Shown one piece after another: positions 36,195 through 48,011 of a stretch of DNA of 64,000 bases. The notes beneath the pieces are model-generated. The model was not told where the DNA came from. It ran no database searches and was given only the letters and a program-made list of their open reading frames with translations. Both the position numbers and the translations under genes were made by a program. Numbering within the stretch: the first letter of the stretch is position 1; the number at the start of each line of letters is the position of its first letter. The stretch is from Phorcus lineatus (Eukaryota; Mollusca; Gastropoda; Trochida; Trochidae): the NCBI GenBank assembly GCA_921293015.1, contig OV121097.1:28183429-28247428 (forward strand). Direction: 5' to 3'.

Positions 36195-37240
36195 AGATAC
36201 TGTTCATAGAACACACTTTAAAATGAGCATAACTTTTTCAGGAATTATCATATCGTCTACAACAGCTGGCCTCTGTAATGTTTTGGTAATGGGATTCTTC
36301 TTTAAACCTCTTTATGATATTTTCATCATGAGACTTAAGACTCACAATGACTCAAACACACTTTACCTGACTGCAAAATTCTAAAAAATCTGCAGAAGAA
36401 GAATCTGTTTTACAAATTATGTGTATTAATATTATGAACGAATATTTCATTTTCCTATGAGGGCTATTACACTAATTAATGGTGACAAGAGAAAGGAGAA
36501 CTGTTATTTAAGAATTTGTTTACCGTTTCTCATAAACATGCATACAAGCGTGAAAAAGTCGTATCTTTATGTGTGTTCCATCTAGCTGATGTGTTCTTCT
36601 CATTCTTCATTGACTCGAACTACTGTACACTGAATGCATGTTGTTCCTCCTTTCCTTGAGACCTAATATGCTGCACACTGAATGTATGTGGCGGCTCTCC
36701 TCTCTCGACTCTTTGACCCTCCATACTGAAACTGAATGTTTATGTATTCCTTTAGTGAAACCTTCTTCATATGTGACTTCACTTCTTCAGACTGAATGCA
36801 TTTCTATTCCTTCAATGAAATCTTCTTCCACTGTGACTTCACTAGTTCAAACTGATTACATCCGGGATCCTCATTATATCTATTCTTTTTTTCAAAACGT
36901 TTTATTTCTTTAATTATTTATCAACATGCCTACATCTTTACTCTTTAACCTCAATACTGTACCCTCAATAGATGTGTGTTCCTATCTTTGTATGTCTTTT
37001 TTGCCTTTAATTCATGCTGCAGGCTTATTCTTGTGAATGCATGACGCCTTTTTCCCTTATATCTGAATGAACACTGAATGCATTGGTGTTTTCCTACGAC
37101 ATATCTCTTTCTTGACCACAGATGCTACCTAATGTGATATTAAGGTTTTTTCATATAAATGAAATGCCCAGTTAATATGTGTGTTCTCTCACTCCTCTAT
37201 CCGTAATCTCACACGCTGCCATTGCCCCTTCCAAATAATG
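36195..37240 (+). repeat. Block B, copy 5, internally expanded
   Basis: The left part matches 27.5 and 58.0 kb ('gaatctgttttacaaatt', 'tctttatgtgtgttcc.tctagc'). From 36,610 it becomes a degenerate tandem repeat. Further B-like words ('aacactgaatgcattggtgt', 'tctcacacgctgccattgcc') extend it to about 37,230. Confidence 0.75.
36610..36880 (+). repeat. Degenerate 58-66-bp tandem repeat with an in-frame 60-bp section
   Basis: About five units are anchored by 'actgaatgyatk'. The last units are 60 bp and in frame, giving repeated peptides of the type TEC(L/I)(C/S)IP..K.SS.VTSL.Q. A 91-codon frame (36,638-36,913) spans them but has no ATG-linked context or counterpart in other B copies, so coding is not claimed. 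Confidence 0.7.
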
Positions 37241-37654
37241 AAGAAATTACATGGTTAGTTACGTCTTGCTAACATTTTATGGAATTCTTGACAATTTCTT
37301 TATTCAATAATTCACATTACCGATGACGATCATGTTATTAATTTTTATATAATTTTTACATCTATGTTAACTGCATATTTGGTATGACGTTTATCTTTAA
37401 TCTTTAGATTTTTAATTTTTTTTAAAGTCTGTTTTAAATTGAGCGTATTTTTATAATTCATGATTTGAACAAATAACTACCTCTGTAAATATATGTTTCC
37501 TGTTGCCATTCCATGATGCCATTTGCAATTTTTTATACTTAACACATTTTTGCAAACATGTTTTCATATATTGTCACTGTTTCACCACTGCCGATAAGAT
37601 GAATTATTCACAGGTAGCAAACGGTGTAGGTTCGTTTTTATCTTCAAACTATAT

Positions 37655-37862
37655 CTCAAAGTTGCTTACATCACAACTGCTAGTATTAGTGCAGGGAGAA
37701 ATCCCGCAACACTATTGTGACTATGCATTGCGGTGAAACTTGGGAGTATCGGCTTGAACTAGCAAACCATGGGTGGTAGTGCGCTGATATTCAGTGTAGC
37801 ATTGCACCCGAACCTAACGCCAAACGGGCTAACCACAGCGGTAACCCGCACCCTATGATCAT
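37655..37862 (-). mobile_element. SINE family 1, copy 3
   Basis: Reverse orientation: 'ctgctagtattagtgcaggg', 'aatcccgcaacactattg', 'tgactatgcattgcggtgaa', then 'ccatgggtggtagtgcgctg'. The right end holds 'cgggctaaccacagcggtaa', which may be a worn tRNA-like head. Confidence 0.85.
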
Positions 37863-39400
37863 TCTAAAACACTCAACAACAAAAAATGTTGTTACAAATA
37901 TGTTATATTATCTTTTATCTCAATGTTAGCAATGTAAGATATTAATTTTGCTTAAGACGTAAGTGGCAGTGTCATAAAATATGATATTGTACAGGATCGG
38001 AAGACTCTTATTTTCAATTATGGTGTTAAATTTTATGACTGTTTGATATCTACAACAACGTGTAACGTAATCAGTTTAGGTATTGTTAGAATGTTAAAGG
38101 TTCACACATTATGGCGTATTTGGACGTTTAGTTACTTCAATCTGATCTCTCTGATTGTGCAGAGTGCATAAACATCAGCCATTGTCAGGGACCTTTGCTC
38201 TATGAAAGTATTATCTTGTAATACGATGATGGAGCCTGGGATTAAAACTAGTAATTTTCTATTTTATGAATGTTTAATTTCAGACTTGTCATTGTCGTTG
38301 GTTTTAACCAAAACAGCTTTGGCAATAAATTAGGATGAATCAAATATAAAAGCTTCACAATTTTTATGCTTCAGGTGAAGTTCAGTCTGCACCAGGAACC
38401 AGTTGTCGTGCTACTGTTTGCCTACATGATCGCGTGTGAAAAATTGGGTTCAAGGTTTTTCTAAATCGCATTCAAACTCTCAAATTACACATTGTTGTAT
38501 ATGTTGAGTCTGTATATAGTCGATTAAGAATAAAGATAAAGAAAGTCAAAGTAGGAGAATAGATCCAATGTATGACGAATAGAATACCTTTCTAGTTCTA
38601 TTTTATATTCTGTAAGAGTTTATCAAAAGTGCATGATAACAGTGAAAGCAAAAGGAAATTACATTTGACAAGATCAGTAACATCAACCTAACGGCATTTC
38701 TAGCATTGTTTTTGTAAAGATCAAAGTCACCGCCCATCCTTCGTACCATAATAAAGAATTATATTTAATAAATGACCTCACGAAACAATAGCAAATGACG
38801 TCAAGAACATTAGCGCTATGACGAAACCAACCATTGCCCTTGTAGATGATTTTGAATTCAAGGCCAAATTCGTATAATTACATTAACGTTTTTATGGGTT
38901 GAAATATAATATAAACGAGTTTAAATCGACATGCTTGACAAGAAATACAGTAGCCTAAACCACCATGTAACTTGCAATAAAGAACAGTTTTACACCTTCC
39001 GGACTCGCGATCGTGTTTTAACTATAATAGTTCAGGGCAAAACTGTGATAAGATAGCATGATAAGCCTACTCTATTTCTTAAATAAAAGGTATTCATTGT
39101 CACATGAAAGGTTCGATGATGTTTAAGAAGGGAGAAAACTGCAGCAGTTTGAAGGGTTTCAAAATTGTTCTTACGATAGTTCTGGTCAGAAAGCTATAAA
39201 GTTATGATAGTAATGGTTATCTTAGTTGTGTTCTCGTTGACTTAATGATATTAAGCATGTGTGTTTATTCTAATTAATGTCTGTTTTAACTTTAATCATA
39301 CTTTCAAATAATCCTCGCGTTGTTGATATCTATCAGCATTTGACCTTAACGATATTTTTTATGAAACTGCTCTAGTAAAAAAATGATAACATAAAACATG
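37863..39400. other. Unannotated stretch
   Basis: No gene seen. At 39,023-39,048 'taatagttcagggcaaaact' matches one arm of the hairpin at 52.5 kb, so a fragment of that repeat is present. Confidence 0.4.
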
Positions 39401-39479
39401 TATTTCTACCTTTGCAGGGAATCTAGGGGTATTGCTATCACTGACATAATGTATCCAGAGTTATATAGTAAGGCTTCTG

Positions 39480-39690
39480 TAGCGAAGGTAACCAATGAGC
39501 ATGTTTGGAACTTTTGCCTGTGTGCATTATAATATAACCATTCTAGTAAAACAGGAACCAACAGACAAGCATTTCTTCTTGCAGTTTTACTGGATTCGTT
39601 ATTAACTTGGAAGGAGTAAAAGACGGTGGGGTATCTATGCTTCATATTGGAAATGTTTCTGTTGAAGGCCATGCATGCAGTTGATGTTCT
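39480..39690 (+). repeat. Block H, copy 1
   Basis: About 175 bp closely match 42,781-42,958 ('aaaacaggaaccaacagaca', 'tggaaatgtttctgttgaag'). The left edge ('gagcatgtttggaac') also resembles 30.68 kb. The minus-strand frame through it (39,406-39,693) is not maintained in the 42.8-kb copy. Confidence 0.8.
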
Positions 39691-40127
39691 CAACTTTGAA
39701 ATTCATTTAATAATGAAATGTTTTCATTTGTGTGATTAAGTGATTTTTGGAACAATCAAATCATTTAAGAAAGATAATGAAAGTATTTACAAGTTACCAT
39801 GACATAACGATTTAAAACCTTTTTGTTTCCTTCATTCAAGAGAAGTAACACCATGACAATGTTTTTGTTCATTGCATATCCAAAACGTAAGTGATTTTTG
39901 AAAGCTTAAAATACTTTGAAATAGCATAAACTATGATCTACTCAAGCAATAGACAAACTGGGTGGTCTTTAAGAAGTAGTTTTGAAAAAGGAGTGATGTT
40001 TTTGGAAAAAAAACTTTAAAATTCATAGAATGAAAAGTCTGAGAAGAATACTGCAATCTTTAATTTTCATATTTAATAAGAAATTACATATCATATTTAT
40101 GTCGAGCCAGCATGAGTAGCAAGAAGT

Positions 40128-40345
40128 TAAGGTGAGGTGAGGTGAGTTGAAATGGATTTTAACGCCGTTTTCAAGAGTCTTTCACTTAATATATCATGGC
40201 TGCTTGAATTATTGCAGGGAGCACAGTTCGCAACACTATTGTGACTATGCATTGCGGTGAAACCTGCGAGCATAGACTGAAACTAGGGATCCATGGGTGG
40301 TACCACATTGAAATCGAGTGTAGCATTGCAACTAGTTTGGGCAGG
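40128..40345 (-). mobile_element. SINE family 1, copy 4
   Basis: Reverse orientation, beginning with a tandem GGTGA run ('aaggtgaggtgaggtgag'), which is the complement of the family's TCACC 3' end. Then 'ttttaacgccgttttcaaga', 'tcatggctgcttgaattatt' and 'gcattgcggtgaaacctgcg' follow. Confidence 0.88.
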
Positions 40346-40544
40346 AAAGGTCCTGCATCATGAATGTGTATTAAATAAAATCCTTTTAATACTGTTTGGG
40401 TCCATAGTCTAGATTGACAACACTCATATGAAATTAAGAGCCCGTAGAAAAGAATACATATAGACTAAATTTTAGTCTAGGCAGGAAAGATCTTGAACAA
40501 ATAACGACCAGGTTTGAATTAGAGTTATCAATCCCGTTTGTCTT

Positions 40545-40790
40545 CGTTTCAAGGTGGCCGCCACGAAGTCACATCAGGGAAGAACTAGCTCCAATGTCTG
40601 ATCGACAGTTTCTGTGTCTGGTTTTACAAAATTAAGTGTTTTGTCTTTAAGAGATTAACACAGGGGTCTGTGACCGTATTGCAGGAAGACTAACGGGAAT
40701 GTGTCAACTTAATCAGAGATTTTATGGTTACTGGACTGTTCATACGGCAACAAATTACACAAATCAGTTGTCAAGTGACGGTGTGGGACG
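40545..40790 (+). repeat. Block C, copy 2
   Basis: 'aaggtggccgccacgaagtc', 'agctccaatgtctgatc', 'caggggtctgtgaccgtatt' and 'gtgtcaacttaatcagaga' match C copies at 46.0 and 60.2 kb. Block A follows at 41.5 kb. Confidence 0.8.
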
Positions 40791-41489
40791 GTAACGTGAT
40801 TGACGAAAGCTGCAAAGATGAGAACAAAAATCCATTGAAATGGTTTGAAATTATAATAATTTAACTGGATTTTTGCATCAAGGCCTGGTGGTCGATTTGA
40901 AAGCGGTTTGTACATAACCCGCAACGGGCTTTACCCAAAAAGTTTGAATGATTGGCAATATTGCAGATGGTGTGGCCCAATATAACAAAAAGCTACGGTG
41001 ATGGGCTTTTTTTATACACAAGGTGTTACAAAGAAAACATAAAATGAATAAGGATTTTTTCTGAGTGTTAAATCCTCCATTATTAAGTCTTGGGATTAAA
41101 ATTATACAGTTCAAAACACTTTATATTTGAGTTCTTTATGAAAATCGTTATAATGAAGCATTTTAGCTCAGTTTATGCATATGGTTGCAGGGATTTCATT
41201 TACGGGGAATGAACAGTCAAACGTGCAGAGGTAGAACCTTGTGAATATGAACTGACAGACATAGACGTAAAGGAAATTAATCAGCAAAATATTGTCAGAA
41301 CGACATTACAAAACAAGTCATTTGGTAAGCATATGCTTTCACATCAAACAACATGTGTCAAAACTGTAATAGAAGACCGGTCATACCAAAACACATAGAA
41401 TCAATGTAACGTAGCGGGCTGGTCTGTAGCAGTACCCAGTATATGTGACCTGGCAGATTTGATTGTCAGTTCCAGTTCATGTTTATTTG

Positions 41490-41745
41490 CTTTGGATATT
41501 TCTTTAACATCAAGCAAAAATATAAGGTACAGATGTCAGTCTTTGTGTGTCAAATCTGTCACGACAAATTGGACTGGTAAATCTTGATATAAAAAAGCAA
41601 CACCAGGTTCGGCAATATGTCATATAAAAGTTATTTAAAACAATCCATGTCGAGACCATTGTCCAGTGATCACAGGGTACCCAGCTATTAAGTGTTATTG
41701 TGTTGGCTTTGGGCAAGATATTGTAATTCACAGCATGGTGCAGAA
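41490..41745 (+). repeat. Block A, copy 4
   Basis: 'gtcagtctttgtgtgtcaaa', 'gagaccattgtccagtgatc', 'agatattgtaattcacagca' and 'tggtgca' match the other A copies. Block D follows at 42.7 kb. Confidence 0.8.
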
Positions 41746-42687
41746 TTCAATCCTCCTAAAACATGATTTCTGAATTCTTTTCTTGGTAGTTTAAAAGATC
41801 ATCAATGACAATTTCTCTTTCACTAATTCAACTTTGGTTACATTGTGTATATATATATCATGCTATTTTCAGTTTTCTCATTAATCTATATTGGTAAATT
41901 GTAAAAGACAGTAAACAACTGTTAATAAATTGTTCTTATACATTTTTTGTCAGCCATTCCATGATCTTTTAAACGATCCATGTTCAGCCCGATTCAAAAG
42001 TAGAATGAATTATCGTTGAGCGCCTACCATTAGCGGATTTGCTGAAATATTGACCATGTAGTGGTAAACAATTAAGAAGAGACCATTTATTCATGCCTAC
42101 TGTAAAGAAGTTGACATTATGTAACCTTCAAATAACATGATAACATTTCCCTAAATGAGATCTCACGTTTTTTTAACTTTCAGAAATCAAATTTCATTAT
42201 TTCATTAACTTGGAATAGAACATAGAAATAGTATACCAAATTACATACCAGGAAATGTTTTGTGGGCTATTTCCATGGTTAAGTATCTTTCGTAGATTTT
42301 AATATTCGTTGTAAGGAATTTGTGCAAAAGTACAATTCGTGGATTGTTATTTTTGTTCGAAAATTTTCGTGTTTTGAAATGTTATGGGTTCAAGATTTTT
42401 ACCCGAAAATTTCCCGTTATACGGTATAAGACAAATACGAAACGTAACAACATTATTATCAAATTTATGCTAAACGGTGGATAAAATATCACTGCTCTTC
42501 AGTAAATCTGTTCTTCTATAATCACCATTCATTCATCATTACGACTGCTGAATACTTTGCATGTACAGGATTTCAATATTCAATATTTTCTTGTAATAAA
42601 ACTTCTATTGTGTTTGAATGAAGTGCAGAACATAATGTCTTGAAGCGTTCCCATCACTCACATTAGGATACCAGAGAGTTATAGCAT

Positions 42688-43240
42688 TGTGACATTATGT
42701 GATAATGTCAACGCATAGGATGCATCGGAGACCGAAAACTCCAATGGTTGTAGGACAGGGAACAATGAATTGTCCGCAGGGCAACTTTTGCCTATGTGCA
42801 TTGTAATATAACCATTATAGTAAAACAGGAACCAACAGACAAGCAATTCTTCATGCAGTTTTACTGGACTCGTTGCTAACTTGGAAGGAGTAAAAAAGGG
42901 TGATCTATGCTTTACATTGGAAATGTTTCTGTTGAAGGTCATGCATGCAGCTGCATGTTGATTATGTGATAATGTCGACGCATAGGATGTATCTGAGACC
43001 GAAAACTCCAATGGTTGTAGGACAGGGAACAAATCATTTGTCCTCAGGGCATTTTCTGGGTTCAACTATTTTCTTTCTGCCAAATGTTATTCATCACGGT
43101 GCCATATCTGAAGTCAAATCAGATAGCAATTAGATAGCTTAATAAGCGTTCAGCACACGACACACAGACATACCTCTAGGCTGTTTACAGACAAAACAGC
43201 TGGGTCTTCATGCTCTCACGTCTTTAACTTGGGCCTAGAA
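42688..43240 (+). repeat. Block D, copy 3, split by block H
   Basis: The D left edge occurs twice (42,694-42,770 and 42,961-43,046): 'tatgtgataatgtc.acgcat', then 'gaccgaaaactccaatggtt' and 'gtaggacagggaaca'. Between them lies a roughly 178-bp block H. The rest of D ('gcaattagatagcttaataa', 'cagcacacgacacacagaca') follows only the second copy. Confidence 0.85.
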
Positions 43241-43734
43241 ATTTTTGTTGGGTTGTTTGGTTCTATTTTATTGGAAAATTTGATTTGTGTTGACTACAAA
43301 TGAAGATATAGAGATTGAGTATATATACATATATTATGTATCTTAAATGCTATGCTCTGCCCCATACCAAAATTAGATGGGTAAATTTTACAATTATTTT
43401 CTCCAGAAAGAGGGGGAAAGATCCTAAGATATTGAGGTTCATATAAGAATGGTCATAAAAGTGTTATTCATATTGGGAATGATTATTCTTGCAGAAATGG
43501 TAAGATATTTTCCTATGGCACTTCTGAAAAAGAAATGTAAAGAATTTGCAAGATACTTAATATCAAATTTTTCCCTTCATCGTTCCCTTTATCGTTTAGC
43601 TCACTGAAGGTTTAAATGAAACATCATTTGTATGAATTTGTCTTTGTCCCGGAAACCAAAATCACTTTTTGGTTCCAAACACCATATCTTACGCTCCGGA
43701 AGCTTACATTAGTCACAGACGCACAAACAATTAA

Positions 43735-43920
43735 GACTGGCTCCTTGGTTAATACAGGACTTCCAGACGATGGTTTTATTTATTGTCGATGGTGGACAAA
43801 TTACTAGACATGACATGTCAGAAATGAAATACAAATTGCTTCAATGCGTGTCATTTAACTTGACTTCGTAACGACTCAGCATATAGAGGAAAAACTTGCA
43901 GATGTAGACTAAACGCTGGG
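43735..43920 (+). repeat. Block F, copy 3
   Basis: 'ggctccttggttaatacagg', 'gacatgtcagaaatgaaat', 'gtgtcatttaacttgac' and 'ttgcagatgtagact' match 30.0 and 24.9 kb. Confidence 0.6.
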
Positions 43921-44589
43921 CCGACATTGATTCTTAAGATGTTTCAAATTGATAACTGTCCATATGTAGAACATATTGACCAATATAGTATTTCTTATAT
44001 TTGTCAAACTTCATCGTTATTGTCTGTACATAATTTAATGGATATTAAGTGGATTTGTGTTTTTAAAAGAAAGAAGAAAAGTTTGTTAAAGTAATCGAAG
44101 GACCTTAAGAAGTGACTTTAGAAATATACAGTGTTGTAGTCTTGAGCTCAGATAAATTATCATTCAATGAATTTGTGACTTATTTCTATGCACTTTTATA
44201 TTCTATGCACGATATTTACGGATAAGAAGACAGGAAAATAAAATCGAAATGAAATTATGTATTATCAAAAATATGAAATTGGTATATTAACAGCTATGAA
44301 CATGTGAATGTCCTGTAATAAGAGATTTAAATTATCGATACTGACAGAATATTATAATGACGACAATCCTTCTTTCCAAGACGTTCTTAGTATCTGTGAT
44401 AGTGGACACAATGTTCAAGGCTTGTTTGCAATTCACACATTAATAAACCTACAGTTGTATCCCCTATCTAGTAGTGCAATTAGCATGTAACGCATGCTAT
44501 CTTTTAGTCATTGAATTAACAAAAGGGTATAAAAGAAGAAGAAAGATACTTGAGTGCAGGTAGTCCGTTGGAATTTTTGAGAAAATAAA

Positions 44590-45520
44590 TCTGCGTGCAT
44601 CGTCATGTAGAAGAAGTAACCTACAATCATGAAATTCTTCGTGTAGTTTTATTGGAGTCGCTTATACACATGGGAGAATGGGATGGGATGTCTGCGCAGC
44701 TCATTGTCAATGTTTGTGTAAGAGATCATGCGTGTACTCGAAATCATGTGTGGAACAATGTTTCAAGGTTTTCTCCTTTACAGAGTTAAGATGTCACCAT
44801 GACCTGCATTTATTGCATCTTCAGTACTTAACCGAAACAAGGGTTGTTGCTTATGCCTGATCCTGATTATGACGTATTCTAAGCTCATCATTAGCACAAA
44901 ATAACCTTGTTGCTGTACACATCAAAGCTTCACAGGTAGTAGGAATACATAAAATGTTATGCAACAGTTTCTAAGTAACGTTAACATCAAGCGGTTCCTC
45001 CTTGAGAAGAGATAGGAAAGGCGAAAATGGACTTTATGTTCCTCGTTTCACTTTATCCAGGATTATCGACACTCAAAAGGTGTTTTTGTATGCCATATAT
45101 AATGAAAATATAATAATGCCATAGATTTTAGGGGAATATGAAGGAAGCAAAATCTTTCAAAAGCTGAAAAACTTGAAAGCTCTAAAACTTAGAGCTGACG
45201 CATGCATAGTTAAATTCATTGTGAAAACAAATATTCCAGGTTAGAACACTTTAGAAGCAGTTGTTTTCTTACATTACTTGACTGCATAAGTATCTTAAAC
45301 ATCTGATTTTGAGTTTGTAGCTTTATATTGCATCATCAACAAATAATGATTTCATTTTACAGAAGTGATTTTACATTTAACAATGATGTTAAGGTTGATC
45401 TGGGGAAACTATACATGTTTTTGAAATCTCCTTAACTGTAGCCATTTATGAAGAAAATAATGTTGCTCTTGGAATACCGTGATCTCATATGTTGCACGGT
45501 GCCATTACCTCGTGTTCAAT
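44590..45520 (+). repeat. Blocks E and B, copy 6
   Basis: E (44,590-44,870) matches 57,430-57,640: 'gtgtagttttattggagtcg', 'taagatgtcaccatgacctg', 'catttattgcatcttcagta' and 'ttaaccga'. B landmarks follow ('ttgcatcatcaacaaataat', 'atgttgcacggtgccattac'). Confidence 0.75.
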
Positions 45521-46039
45521 GCATCTAGATATGCATTGTTATTTATAATGTTGGAACTATAACCCTTATATCCAAAATTTATTTTACATATGTAACTATA
45601 TTTCATGATTTTACATACAAATATAAACGTTATAAATTTCTTTAATATTTTCTTTTACTTCATTGCTTAATAAATCACTTTAATTGTATTGAAAGATATC
45701 ATATCCAACCCAAAAACTTTTCTCTCCACAGAATGTCGTTTCAGGATAACATTTTGTAAATGAAAATGTAGGTTATGAATCAATAACGATTGGCAAGCCA
45801 GAGTTTTACATATTATAAAAGCCTTAGCCAGCCTATGGAGAACACTATAGAGATTGATTTAGTTTTAATTATGACATCTCAATATCTATTAAAAATTTAA
45901 TCTAAGGTTTATTGACTTGTTTTCATTTCAGAGACTAATCATTAACCAACCTAGATCAACACCGGCAAAGACTCCGTAAGATGTGACTAAGAACATGTCT
46001 CAATTGGCCTGATTAGTTCATGATGTTTTTGTTTCCAGG

Positions 46040-46260
46040 TGGTCGCATTGAAGTAACATCAGGACGGAATCAGCTCCAATGTCTAACTGATTGCAGGTTC
46101 TACCTCAATACTCTAGTCTGTAACCTTTAACACAGGTGTCTGTGATCGTGTTTCTGGAACACTTAAAGGAAAACATGTCAACTCAATTAGCGATTTCATG
46201 GTAACTGGACCGGATCACCAGGCTAATTACAAATTACACGGATCATTGGTCACGTGGACG
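46040..46260 (+). repeat. Block C, copy 3
   Basis: Its 46,138-46,253 part is almost the same as 60,273-60,390: 'aaaggaaaacatgtcaactc', 'aattagcgatttcatggta', 'ctggaccggatcaccaggct' and 'acacggatcattggtc'. This is the most similar pair among the long blocks. Confidence 0.9.
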
Positions 46261-46844
46261 GATTGTTGATGTTTATTTGATGGAAGAAACCTGTAGTAGT
46301 TTAATGAAGATATTGGTCTTATTGAAAACCAAAGACAATAAACGAACATTTTAGACCGTTCAATCCAAAAAACGGTATACAAAATATATATAAACTTATC
46401 TAAGGGGTTCAATTGCTCAAAAAGGACTTAGGTTAACTTCCGGTGGAGGCTGTGATAGGAATATTCCAACATGTAAAAAAAATCATATTTATTAATTCAG
46501 AAACGAGCTTATTAACATTGTTTTCATAAAATATGTTATTCAAAAAATATTACACTTACAGATTACAACAGATTAAACAGCTTAAACAATCGATTTTAAA
46601 AAGTACCACTTTTCGTTACAGAGATTAACAAGGAAGTATATACAGTAATATTAGTCAATAATTCATTTTCAATCAATAAGTTCTTGTTAATTGTTATTGT
46701 AACTAATGAAAAAACATTGTAATATAAGGAGCCTGTAGTACCTCAGGCAGTACACAGTGAAAATAAACTGGCAGATGCAAGATCTAATGCATATAATCAG
46801 TGCCACGTGGTATCAAAGTCATAACAAATAGGCATTTACTTGCT

Positions 46845-47110
46845 TTGAATATGCTTTTCATATCAAACAAAACCATACGGTGCAGATGTCAATCTTTGTG
46901 TGTCAAACCTGTCATTAAAGCCCTTGAATGGTCAGTCAGGTCAAAACAGCAAGACCAGGCTGACAATATTTGACATGAAAGCTGGAAAATTGATAACGAC
47001 CCACGCTAGCCATTGTAGAGAGATTAGACGCTTTTGTAGCCATATTGTACCAGCTGGACTTGATATTGTTATTCACAGTACAATACGAGTCTCTCTTAAG
47101 ATGGTCGTTT
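46845..47110 (+). repeat. Block A, copy 5
   Basis: Close to 60,925-61,200: 'caaaaccatacggtgcagat', 'tttgaatggtcagtc', 'tgacaatatttgacatgaaa' and 'tgtaccagctggact'. The 89-codon frame (46,900-47,169) is broken in the 60.9-kb copy and is not called as a gene. Confidence 0.85.
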
Positions 47111-48011
47111 CAGTCTTCCATCAACATTTTAGAGGTTTAACTGACAAAGAAGTAAGACATTCTATTTGATAAAAAACCTATATTTTGACTGAATACCCTT
47201 TGTTCTTAAAATTGAAGAAAGCAGAGTAGTTTTACAGAATACATTTTGTTGAGTATGAAAACTGTCCAGGAGAAGCATTTATAAAGGCATTTGCTGCCTG
47301 TTTGTTTATCCTTTTTCCTTTTTGTATACATATTCTGATTGTTGTGTGTAACATATTTTATGGAAATAAAATACTGTCCAAATCAAAACTGTCTTATTAC
47401 CGTTACCGTTACATATTCATATTAATATCACATTGTTACATGTTCATTGTGAGAAAACGGGTAACATCATTGCCGTGATTATCATTTATCTATCACTATG
47501 AATATGTCACAAAGTGAATAACGTGACCAGTAGATTGGTATGTTATCTCTCTTGCAATTGACAAAAAATCTTTTACCTATGCTTTGTTAAAGGAAATCTC
47601 AACATATGAGTTTAATAAGTAAGATAGTATACAAAATAAATATGCTCTAAACAAAGGCGTTTGTCTATGTGAAATATTATCTGTCATTTTCTCATTGTGT
47701 CACTTACAAGTATAAAGGTCAGCTTTTTCCTTACACTAAATACTCTATTAACTTTTTTCACCTTCAAACTGGAACAAACACAAATATTATTGTTGGCATC
47801 TGATGAAATATAAATTATGCACAAATGTGTCCTGCTTTATGGAAACATCACTTTGTCGCATCAGTCACCCAACGTGTATGTGCACTCTTACCGCTTAATC
47901 ATAATCACACAAGACAAATACGGGGATATTTTCAATGAGAAACATCTCAGTACATCTATTATATGCACAGAACTAATGTCTTTATGCTCATCGATATCTC
48001 ACACTCTGTCT
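47111..48011. other. Unannotated A-to-array interval
   Basis: AT-rich spacer between block A and the minisatellite, equivalent to the 0.6-0.9-kb A-to-D intervals in other modules. No gene seen. A GTTATCTCTCTTGC motif lies near 47,542. Confidence 0.4.

Noticed and set aside
39406-39693. 95-codon minus-strand frame
   Set aside because: It lies in block H. The near-identical copy at 42.8 kb shifts the frame by small indels, so no protein is conserved.
42679-43065. 128-codon minus-strand frame, the longest in the window
   Set aside because: Its length comes from reading through the duplicated D edge and block H. It contains the same peptide twice because the DNA is duplicated, and the other D and H copies do not keep the frame.
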